DNA of 64,000 nucleotides from Kutzneria kofuensis. Lineage in GTDB: Bacteria; Actinomycetota; Actinomycetes; Mycobacteriales; Pseudonocardiaceae. Positions within the stretch are counted from its first letter, which is position 1. Each line of letters starts with the position of its first letter. Of the stretch, positions 14,587 to 22,400 are shown piece by piece. Location of the stretch: the NCBI RefSeq assembly GCF_014203355.1, contig NZ_JACHIR010000001.1, positions 5,830,038-5,894,037 of the forward strand, given 5' to 3'. The notes below the pieces were generated by a model that was given only the letters and a program-made list of their open reading frames with translations, ran no database searches and had not been told where the DNA came from. The position numbers and the translations under genes are program-made.

Positions 14587-17025
14587 ATGGCAGGCCGGAC
14601 GACGACTTCGAAGCGGACCCCGACACGCGGGAGAAGCACGTCCAAGCCCCGTCCGGCGACCAAGCCCCGGGGCAAGGCGACGTCGTCCAAGCGGGGCAGC
14701 GCCGCGCCGGTGAAGGCCGGCTGGGGCTTCTTCGCCAAGGGCATCGGCGGCCTGGCCCGGGCGGTCGGCCGCACCAAGGAGCTCGATCCGGCGCACCGCC
14801 GGGACGGTCTCGCCCTCGTGATGATCGGGCTCGGCGTGATCTTCGCCGCCGGTGTCTGGTGGCATGCCGGCGGCCCCGTCGGCGGTTGGCTCGACCTGGC
14901 GGTGCGCAGCGTCATCGGCGGCGCCGCCTACGTGCTGCCGCTGGTGCTGCTGTTCATCGGCATCGTGCTCATGCGCTCCGATCCGCTGCCCGAGGCGCGG
15001 CCGCGGATCGTCTTCGGCATGATCCTGCTCGCGGTGGCCATACTCGGTCTGCTGCACCTGTTCTTCGGCGCGCCCGAACTCGCCTCCGAGAGCGGCAACG
15101 CCGGCGGTGCGGTCGGCTGGTTGGCCGGGCATTTCCTGGCCCAGGGCCTCACCGGCTGGGTCGCCGTGCCGCTGCTCGGTCTTGTTGCCGTGTACGGGAT
15201 CCTGCTACTCACCGGCACTCCCGTCCGGGAGGTGCCCAACCGGCTGCGGGCCCTCATCGACCAGTCGGCCACGTCTCTGCCCGTGCCGTCGGCGTCGGAA
15301 GCCACGCCGACTGAGGACGTCACGGAGAAGGACAGCTCGTCGGTGCGGCTGCGGCGGCCGTCGCGGCGGCGTCAGGCCGCCGACGCGGCCGAGGAAGCGC
15401 CGCGGCAGCTGGAACTTCCCACCGAGGAGCCGGAACCGGAGCCGGTCGCCGCTCCTCGTCCCGCGGCCAAGCCGCGCAAGACTCCCGCCGCTGCGGACAA
15501 GCCCGCCGCCCCGCGGGCCGTCGACGGCGACTACACCTTGCCGTCGTTGGAGATGCTGCAGGACGGCGATCCGCCGAAGTCCCGCAGCCGGGCCAACGAC
15601 TCCATGATCGAGGCCATCACCGGCGTGCTGGAGCAGTTCTCCATCGACGCCCAGGTCACCGGCTTCACCCGTGGGCCGACAGTCACCCGCTACGAGGTGG
15701 AACTCGGGCCCGGCGTGAAGGTCGAGAAGATCACCGCCCTGACCAAGAACATCGCGTACGCCGTCGCCACCGACAACGTGCGGCTGCTCGCGCCCATCCC
15801 CGGCAAGTCCGCCGTGGGCATCGAGGTCCCCAACAGCGACCGGGAAATGGTGCGGCTGGGCGATGTTCTGCGTGCACCCTCCACTGTGCAGGATCAGCAT
15901 CCGCTGGTTGTCGGTCTGGGCAAGGACATCGAGGGACACTTCGTCACCGCGAACCTGGCGAAGATGCCGCACCTGCTGGTGGCCGGCTCCACCGGTTCCG
16001 GTAAGTCCAGCTTCGTCAACTCCATGCTGGTGTCGCTGCTCGCCCGGGCCACTCCCGACGAGTGCCGGATGATCCTCATCGACCCGAAGATGGTCGAGCT
16101 CACGCCGTACGAGGGCATTCCGCACCTGATCACGCCCATCATCACCCAGCCCAAGAAGGCCGCCGCCGCGCTGGCGTGGCTGGTTGAGGAGATGGAACAG
16201 CGGTACCAGGACATGCAGGTCAACAAGGTCCGCCACATCGACGACTTCAACCGCAAGGTGCGGTCCGGCGAGATCACCGCCCCGCCCGGCAGCGAGCGTG
16301 AATACCGCCCTCGCCCCTACATTCTCGCCATCGTCGACGAGCTGGCCGACCTCATGATGACCGCGCCCCGTGACGTCGAGGACGCCATCGTTCGCATCAC
16401 CCAGAAGGCCCGCGCCGCCGGCATTCACCTCGTTCTCGCCACCCAGCGCCCTTCCGTCGACGTCGTCACCGGCCTCATCAAGACCAACGTCCCCTCGCGC
16501 CTGGCCTTCGCCACCTCGTCCCTCACCGACTCCCGGGTCATCCTCGACCAGCCCGGCGCCGAGAAGCTCATCGGCATGGGCGACGGCCTCTACCTCCCCA
16601 TGGGCGCGGCCAAGCCCCTGCGCATCCAGGGCGCCTACGTCGGCGACGACGAGATCAACGCCATCGTCTCCTTCACCCGGGACCAGGCTCAGCCCGACTA
16701 CACCGACGGCGTCACCTCCGCCAAGGCCGGCGAGAAGAAGGAGATCGACGCCGACATCGGCGACGACCTCGACCTGTTGCTGCAGGCCACCGAACTCATC
16801 GTCACCAGCCAGTTCGGCTCGACCTCCATGCTCCAACGCAAACTCCGCGTCGGCTTCGCCAAGGCCGGCCGCCTCATGGACCTACTGGAGACGCGCGGAG
16901 TCGTCGGACCCTCCGAGGGGTCCAAGGCCCGCGAGGTCCTCATCAAGCCCGACGAGCTGGAATCGGTGTTGTTCACCATCCGCGGCGGCGGCGCCCCCGA
17001 GCCGGACGAGGAGGACGAGGAGTAA
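14587..17025 (+). CDS. ftsK: DNA translocase FtsK/SpoIIIE
   Basis: This 812-residue septal DNA pump clears and segregates chromosome ends at division. A basic N-terminus (residues 1-60) is followed by four membrane segments (about 75-215), an acidic/proline-rich linker, and the RecA-like motor: Walker A GSTGSGKSS near 466 and Walker B AIVDELADL near 580. Family stretches ATQRPSVDVVTGLIK and GAEKLIGMGDGLY follow. The C-terminal gamma winged helix (about 725-790, QFGSTSMLQRKLRVGFAKAG) reads KOPS-like sequence. The ATG at 14587 follows GTAGGGGG. It ends in an acidic EPDEEDEE tail. Confidence 0.96.
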   Translation: MAGRTTTSKRTPTRGRSTSKPRPATKPRGKATSSKRGSAAPVKAGWGFFAKGIGGLARAVGRTKELDPAHRRDGLALVMIGLGVIFAAGVWWHAGGPVGGWLDLAVRSVIGGAAYVLPLVLLFIGIVLMRSDPLPEARPRIVFGMILLAVAILGLLHLFFGAPELASESGNAGGAVGWLAGHFLAQGLTGWVAVPLLGLVAVYGILLLTGTPVREVPNRLRALIDQSATSLPVPSASEATPTEDVTEKDSSSVRLRRPSRRRQAADAAEEAPRQLELPTEEPEPEPVAAPRPAAKPRKTPAAADKPAAPRAVDGDYTLPSLEMLQDGDPPKSRSRANDSMIEAITGVLEQFSIDAQVTGFTRGPTVTRYEVELGPGVKVEKITALTKNIAYAVATDNVRLLAPIPGKSAVGIEVPNSDREMVRLGDVLRAPSTVQDQHPLVVGLGKDIEGHFVTANLAKMPHLLVAGSTGSGKSSFVNSMLVSLLARATPDECRMILIDPKMVELTPYEGIPHLITPIITQPKKAAAALAWLVEEMEQRYQDMQVNKVRHIDDFNRKVRSGEITAPPGSEREYRPRPYILAIVDELADLMMTAPRDVEDAIVRITQKARAAGIHLVLATQRPSVDVVTGLIKTNVPSRLAFATSSLTDSRVILDQPGAEKLIGMGDGLYLPMGAAKPLRIQGAYVGDDEINAIVSFTRDQAQPDYTDGVTSAKAGEKKEIDADIGDDLDLLLQATELIVTSQFGSTSMLQRKLRVGFAKAGRLMDLLETRGVVGPSEGSKAREVLIKPDELESVLFTIRGGGAPEPDEEDEE

Positions 17026-17028
17026 CCC

Positions 17029-17245
17029 CTACCGCTGCAACGGAACCTTCGCCAGCGCCTCCCGGATCGTGGTGGCGGTCTGGCACTCGTCCAGATCAAG
17101 GAAGTTGTTGCTGCCCGGCAGGGTGGTCTCGGCCGGCAGAACTCTATCCCGAGCTTCCGGCCCAGCTGGCTGACGCGCTTGGTGAGGCGCTCGGCCGCTG
17201 CTGGCGATTCGAGCAGGCCGGCGCTGGCTTCCCGCTGACAGGGCG
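17029..17245 (-). pseudogene. Remnant of a broken gene (frameshifted C-terminal part)
   Basis: Read on the minus strand, a protein-like stretch REASAGLLESPAAAERLTKR, then VSQLGRKLGIEF, is followed after a frame change by VLPAETTLPGSNNFLDLDEC, then QTATTIREALAKVPLQR and a stop at 17029-17031. Both pieces have ordinary amino-acid composition, unlike the shadow frames around them. No start codon or upstream part remains. I infer the tail of a decayed gene of unknown family, lying between ftsK and the toxin-antitoxin pair and perhaps left by the event that brought the pair in. Confidence 0.5.
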
Positions 17246-17318
17246 GGCCCGAACCCGGGCCCTGGCTAGAAGTCGAGCTAGGATTCGGGCAACCTTCCTG
17301 GGGGAGGTGGCGGTAGCC

Positions 17319-17618
17319 GTGAACATCAACACCGATGACCTGGTCAGTGTCACCGAGGCCAACAGCTCGCTGTCCCGGCTGCTCAACGAGGCCCATGAGG
17401 GCCGAAGCAAGCTGGTGATGCGGAACAACAAGCCACTCGCCGCCATCGTGAGCCCGCAGGATGCCGCGCGACTTCAGCGGCTGGACGAGCTCGAGGACGA
17501 CCTTCGTCTGCTCGCCCTCGCGCTGGCGCGAACCATCACCGACGACGGCGCACGGCACAGCCTCCACGATGTGGCGGCCGAGTTCGGGATCGATCCGGCG
17601 GATCTGGACGAGGACTGA
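17319..17618 (+). CDS. Antitoxin, Phd/YefM (RelB-like) type
   Basis: This 99-residue protein has an N-terminal Phd/YefM-type DNA-binding domain: LVSVTEANSSLSRLLNEA, then KLVMRNNKPLAAIVSPQDA. Its C-terminal tail (DDGARHSLHDVAAEFGID) probably wraps the toxin. The GTG at 17319 is chosen because GGGGGAGG lies at about 17299-17306, 12 bases upstream; a GTG at 17307 touches that site and would be too close. The toxin gene starts three bases after its stop, so the two are co-translated. It should neutralise the toxin and repress the operon with it. Confidence 0.82.
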   Translation: MNINTDDLVSVTEANSSLSRLLNEAHEGRSKLVMRNNKPLAAIVSPQDAARLQRLDELEDDLRLLALALARTITDDGARHSLHDVAAEFGIDPADLDED

Positions 17619-17621
17619 GCA

Positions 17622-17987
17622 TTGGCACGGGTCCTGCTTACCACCGAAGCGAAGGAAGACCTTCGGGACCTGGACGGCACGGCTCGGCTCCAGGTGCTCA
17701 AGGCGCTGAATAAGTTGGAGAACGAGCCGGACAAGGGCGGTGCGCCGCTCGGCAACCGTGCCGGCGGAAACCTGGCCACCTTTCGCAAGCTCGTCGTCGG
17801 CGACCGGGACTATCGGATCGTCTACCGCATCGAATCGGACGGCACTGTTGTTGTCGTATGGGTGATCGGCAAGCGCGCCGACGGCGAGTGCTACGACATG
17901 GCCGTTGCGCGTGTTCGTCTGCACGCGGGCGACCAGGAACTGGTCGGTGAACTCCTCAACCTGTTGGAGCGCATCGAACCCCGATGA
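17622..17987 (+). CDS. RelE/ParE-type toxin
   Basis: This 121-residue basic protein has the RelE/ParE fold pattern: LLTTEAKEDLRDLDG at the start, GNLATFRKLVVGDRDYRIVY in the middle (about 48-68), and VVWVIGKRADGECYDMAVAR near 78. The Arg and Tyr in GDRDYRIVYRI fit the mRNA-interferase surface of RelE toxins. It is longer than typical RelE by a C-terminal helix (DQELVGELLNLLERIEPR). It begins with TTG three bases after the antitoxin stop. Confidence 0.82.
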   Translation: MARVLLTTEAKEDLRDLDGTARLQVLKALNKLENEPDKGGAPLGNRAGGNLATFRKLVVGDRDYRIVYRIESDGTVVVVWVIGKRADGECYDMAVARVRLHAGDQELVGELLNLLERIEPR

Positions 17988-18033
17988 GTGGGCTGGGTGC
18001 GCCACGCCCCCTGGTCACGGCGCACCCAGCCGG

Positions 18034-18834
18034 TCATTCCTCGCCGGCGAGGAAGCCTTCGATGTCGGGCTCCTCGCCGCCGGGCTCGGTGAGCCGCTCG
18101 GCCAGCGTCGGCACGGGCTGGTCCAGCCACGCCGGGTCGTCCTCCAGCAACCCGTGCTTGGACGCGAACTGCTCGGTGGCGTCCCGGATCGACTCCCGCA
18201 GCGCGCCGACGACGACGCTCTCGGCGGTGCTGGTCAGCTCGATGAGCAGCGACCGGACCTTGTCGAGCTGGTCGGCCTGCCCGCTGGTCTCGGCGATGGC
18301 GGGCCACAGGTATCGCTCGAAGACGTCGACGAAGTCGGCGGCGACGCGGTCGGTGGCCTCGCGCAGCCGCTCGTACTGGCTGAGCACCTCCTGCGGCCCG
18401 ATGGTGAGCTGGCACAGGCGGGCGCCGCTCTCCAGGGCCCAGCGCCGGGTGTGCGGCCGGCCGTGCCGCCACTTGACGAGCCCGAGCTGGGTGGCCCGGC
18501 GCAGCAGCGACGGCCGAAGCTCCCGTACGGACACCAGGGCGCGGATCTCGTTGATGCCGATGGGAATCCAGTCCTCGGGCCCGTCCGGCGCGAGTCCGAG
18601 CACGTCGGCGACGGAGTCGCCGCGGTCCCGGGCCTCGATCAGCTGCGCGATGGCCGGCAGCGAGAAGCCACGGTCCTGGAGTCGCTGCACGAGCCGGAGC
18701 CGCTGCACATGACTGACGTCGTAGCGGGCGGTGCGGCCGACGCGCCGGGGCGCGTGCAGCAGACCCTTGGTCTGGTACATGCGGATCGTGCTGGTCGGCA
18801 GGCCGACCTCGGCGGCGAGCTCCTCGACGGACAC
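18034..18834 (-). CDS. MerR family transcriptional regulator
   Basis: This protein of about 266 residues opens with a MerR winged helix: VEELAAEVGLPTSTIRMYQT, then RTARYDVSHVQRLRLVQRLQ, then FSLPAIAQLIEA. A long helical C-terminal domain (about 110-250) with no metal-binding cysteine pattern suggests an organic ligand or a partner protein. The GTG at 18834 is preceded by GAGGA; an in-frame TTG at 18870 would add 12 residues. A perfect nine-base inverted repeat lies about 40 bases upstream and overlaps the stop of argA, so autoregulation is likely. Confidence 0.8.
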   Translation of the reverse strand: MSVEELAAEVGLPTSTIRMYQTKGLLHAPRRVGRTARYDVSHVQRLRLVQRLQDRGFSLPAIAQLIEARDRGDSVADVLGLAPDGPEDWIPIGINEIRALVSVRELRPSLLRRATQLGLVKWRHGRPHTRRWALESGARLCQLTIGPQEVLSQYERLREATDRVAADFVDVFERYLWPAIAETSGQADQLDKVRSLLIELTSTAESVVVGALRESIRDATEQFASKHGLLEDDPAWLDQPVPTLAERLTEPGGEEPDIEGFLAGEE

Positions 18835-18871
18835 GGGACGATCCTCGCGCGCCGCGACCAGTCCAGTCAAT

Positions 18872-18897
18872 ACTCTTCTAGTTGTAATTAGAAGAGT
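18872..18897. promoter_or_regulatory. Probable MerR operator palindrome
   Basis: ACTCTTCTA (18872-18880) and TAGAAGAGT (18889-18897) form a perfect nine-base inverted repeat with an eight-base spacer, a dyad typical of MerR binding sites. It covers the argA stop codon (18888-18890) and lies upstream of the merR start on the same strand. Both genes are transcribed leftward, so this may also act as a promoter inside the pair. Confidence 0.65.
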
Positions 18898-19391
18898 TGC
18901 AGCAGCATTCGGCTGTTGCCGAGCGTGTTCGGCTTCACGTAGGTGAGGTCGAGGAACTCGGCGACGCCCTCGTCGAACGAGCGCAGCATCTCGTCGTAGA
19001 CCTCGGGCGACACCGGCGTGCCCTCGATCTCCACGAAGCCGTGCCGGTTGAAGAACTTGGTCTCGAAGGTCAGCACGAAGATGCGGGCCAGCCCCAGCTC
19101 CCGGGCCAGCTCGACGAGCCGGTCCACGATGGCGTGCCCGATGCCCCGCCCGGACGCGAGGGGGTCGACGGCGACGGTGCGGATCTCGGCCAGGTCCTCC
19201 CACAGCACGTGCAGCGCCCCACAGCCGACGACCTTGCCGTCCAGTTCGGCCACCCAGAACTCCTGCACGGACTCGTACAGTGTGACCAGCTGCTTGGCCA
19301 GCAACACCTTGCCCGCGTAGTGATCGACGAGCGCCTTGATCGCGCGCACGTCGGCGATGCGGGCCCGCCGCACGAGAAGACCGTTGTCCAC
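18888..19391 (-). CDS. argA: Amino-acid N-acetyltransferase, ArgA-like (N-acetylglutamate synthase)
   Basis: This 167-residue GNAT protein resembles the short actinobacterial N-acetylglutamate synthase (M. tuberculosis Rv2747, about 174 residues), first step of arginine synthesis. It shows RRARIADVRAIKALVDHYAG at the N-terminus, the conserved EFWVAELDGKVVGCGALHVL, the acetyl-CoA loop LASGRGIGHAIVDRLVE near 95, and FVLTFETKFFNRHGF near 120. The GTG at 19391 is chosen; a TTG at 19400 adds three residues. Its place beside ftsK in mycobacteria supports the call. Confidence 0.85.
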   Translation of the reverse strand: MDNGLLVRRARIADVRAIKALVDHYAGKVLLAKQLVTLYESVQEFWVAELDGKVVGCGALHVLWEDLAEIRTVAVDPLASGRGIGHAIVDRLVELARELGLARIFVLTFETKFFNRHGFVEIEGTPVSPEVYDEMLRSFDEGVAEFLDLTYVKPNTLGNSRMLLQLF

Positions 19392-19488
19392 GGTTGTCAA
19401 CCTAGTCCGTGGCCGCCGCACACCACCGCCCCGGTGAACGACCGTCGCCGTAAGCTGCGGGGCGGACACAGTCAGCGGAGGGGGAGCG

Positions 19489-22400
19489 ATGACCGGCGCG
19501 GGGTGGGACGCCTTCGCGGAGGCCGAGCGCGCGGCCTCGATGGGCCGCACGACGGTGCTGACCACCGCGGACGGCGCGTGGTGGCTGCTCAACCCCGGCC
19601 AGCCGTGGCTGTGGTGGCGCGGCGTCGGCCAGTGGCGGCCGATGGCTCCGCCGCCGGACCCGGGATTCCGCGCCACGGCCCGCCCGGCGCAGCTCCCCGG
19701 CGGCCAGGCGCCGCAGCAGCCCGCGCCCCAGCCGATGCCGCAACAGCCGGTGCCGCAGCCGGGATCGCTCTACCCCGAGCCGCCGGTTTCCCAGCCGTTC
19801 CCGCAGCAGCCGCCGATGTCGCAGCCGTTCCCGGCTCAGCAGCAGTACGCGCCACAATTCCCGGCCCAGCAGGCGTTTCCGGCCCAGCAACCCTTCCCGC
19901 AGCCCGCGCAGCAGCCGTTCCCGCAGCAGGCACCGCCCCCGCTGCCGCAGCAGGGCCCGCCGCCGCTGCCCCAGCAGCCGGAGACCCGTGCCTTCGTCGA
20001 GCCGCTGTACGGAGGTGGTCACTTCGTGCGCACCGGCGAGCCGGTGGCGGCGTTCTTCGACAAGGCGAAGCGCGTGATCCTGTGGGCGGACGGCATCCGC
20101 CACGCGGAGAACACAGCCGGCCAGGCCAACCCGGTCATCCTGCTGATCGGCCAGCAGCACAGCGGCCAGCGCCGCCTGATGCGCTCCTTCGCCCCGTTCA
20201 TGAGGGCCACGGAGGCGATCACCGAGTCGGAGCCGGTGATCAAGACCGCGGCCAGCCTGATCCTGTCCGCCAAGGAGCAGGAGAAATCACTCGAAGCGGT
20301 GGTACGCGCGGCGATCGCCTCGGCGTTCGAGAAGACGCCGGTGCTGATGATCGAGAACGCCGACGCGCTGCTGGCCGACGCGGGCGACCGGGGCAGCATC
20401 GTCGACATCGTCGTGGAGGTCGCACACGACCAGGAGGAGTGCGGCGTCCTGGTGTTGGCCGGCACCCCGGCGTTCCTCAAGCAGCTCACCGACGCCGCCC
20501 CGGCAGTCGCCCAGCGGGCGCTGATCTACCACCTGCCGGACTTCGAGCAGCGGCCGGCGGCGGAGGCGTTGCTGGACGTGCTCGCCGCCGAACGCCAGGC
20601 GTCGATGACGCCGGAGGCCCGCGCCGGCATGGCCGACCTGATCACCGGCGGCCGTACGCACCGCACGACCGGCGGCGCCCGCCGCGTCGAGGCCGTGATC
20701 GAGACGGCCTGTCAGAGCGCGATCATGCGCAGCGGCATGGCCCGCATCGACGGGCAGGACCTGGCCGAGCTGCGCCGGGCGGCCGGCAACAGCGACCGCA
20801 AGTCCGCTGCGGAACTGCTGGCCGAGCTGAACGCGATGGTGGGCCTCGACTCGGTGAAGCGCCAGGTAAACAACCTCGTCTCCGAGCTGCAGGTGGACGA
20901 GCGCCGCCGCGCCGCCGGCCTGCCCATCCCGCAGCGCAGCCGGCACCTCGTCTTCACCGGCAACCCCGGCACCGCGAAGACCACCATGGCCCGGGTGATC
21001 GCCGAGCTGTACCGGGAACTGGGCGTGCTCAGCGGCGGCCAGCTCGTCGAGTGCATGCGCGCCGACCTGGTCGGCGAGTACGTCGGCGAGACGTCGGGCA
21101 AGACCCGCAAGCTGATCGAGCAGGCGTACGGCGGCGTGCTGTTCATCGACGAGGCCTACAACCTCGTGCAGGGCGGCGACGAGGACTACGGCCCCGAGGC
21201 GGTGGCGGAACTCCTTGCGCAGATGGAGAACCACCGCGACGACCTGATCGTCATCGTGGCCGGCTACCCGCGCGAGATGAGCACCTTCCTCGACTCCAAT
21301 CCGGGACTGCGCTCGCGGTTCCAGACCCGCATCGAGTTCCCCGACTACAGCAACGAGGAACTGGCCCGGATCTTCCAGCTGATGGCCGAGTCGCAGGGCT
21401 ACGAGCTGGCCCCGGACCTGCTGGCCGCGCTGCCGGTGCGGATGAGCCGGATCAGCCGGGGCAAGGGCTTCGCCAACGGCCGGTCGGCCCGTCAGCTGCT
21501 GGAGGCGACGATCAGCCGGCAGTCGGCGCGGCTGGCGGCCGACCCGAGCTCGGACGTCGCCTCGCTCAACCGGCTGTTGGCCGCGGACGTCCCGGCGCCG
21601 GGCGATATCGGTGTGCGGATGGGAGACGGTGGGGCGCAACGGAGTCTGCCCGATCTACTGTCCGAATTGGACAACATGATCGGGCTGGAGCCGGTGAAGC
21701 AGCGGGTCCGAGCGATGGTCGCCGAGATGGACGTGGACAAGCAGCGCCGCGCGCAGGGCCTGCCGGTGTCGCCGCGCAGTCGGCACCTGGTGTTCACCGG
21801 CAATCCCGGCACCGCGAAGACGACCGTGGCCCGGCTGATCGGCGAGATCTACCGCGAGCTCGGGGTCGTCACGTCCGGGCACGTGATCGAGGCGCAGCGG
21901 TCGGACCTGGTCGGCGAGTTCACCGGCCAGACCGCGCCGAAGACGCGAGCCGTGTGCGAGGACGCGCTCGGCGGCATCCTGTTCATCGACGAGGCGTACA
22001 CGCTGGTCAGCGGCCAGGCCGGCGACTTCGGCTCGGAGGCGGTCGCGGAACTGCTGGTGCAGATGGAGAACCACCGCGCCGACATGGTGGTGATCGTCGC
22101 CGGCTACCCGAAGCTGATGGACGACTTCATGGAGGCCAATCCCGGCCTGCGGTCGCGGTTCGCCAACCGGGTCGAGTTCCCGGACTACAGCAACGAGGAA
22201 CTGGCCAAGATCTTCCTCGCGATGGCGCACGGCCAGGGCTACACCACCTCCGACGACCTCGTGGCGGCCCTGCCGGACCGGATCCGGTTGATCCCCCGCG
22301 GTCGCGGTTTCGCCAACGGCCGCTCGGCCCGTCAGCTGCTGGAGGCGACGCTCACCCAGCAGTCGGCGCGCCTGGCCGGCGCCGGCCAGGCGGACGCGGC

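Noticed and set aside
14514-14915. N-terminal extension of the EamA transporter
   Set aside because: The extra ~134 residues lack hydrophobic segments, overlap ftsK on the opposite strand, and look like a shadow of it.
19680-19990. Pro/Gln-rich DNA in the multi-AAA gene as a separate tandem repeat
   Set aside because: The units are irregular in length and sequence; it is a low-complexity linker, not a repeat array.
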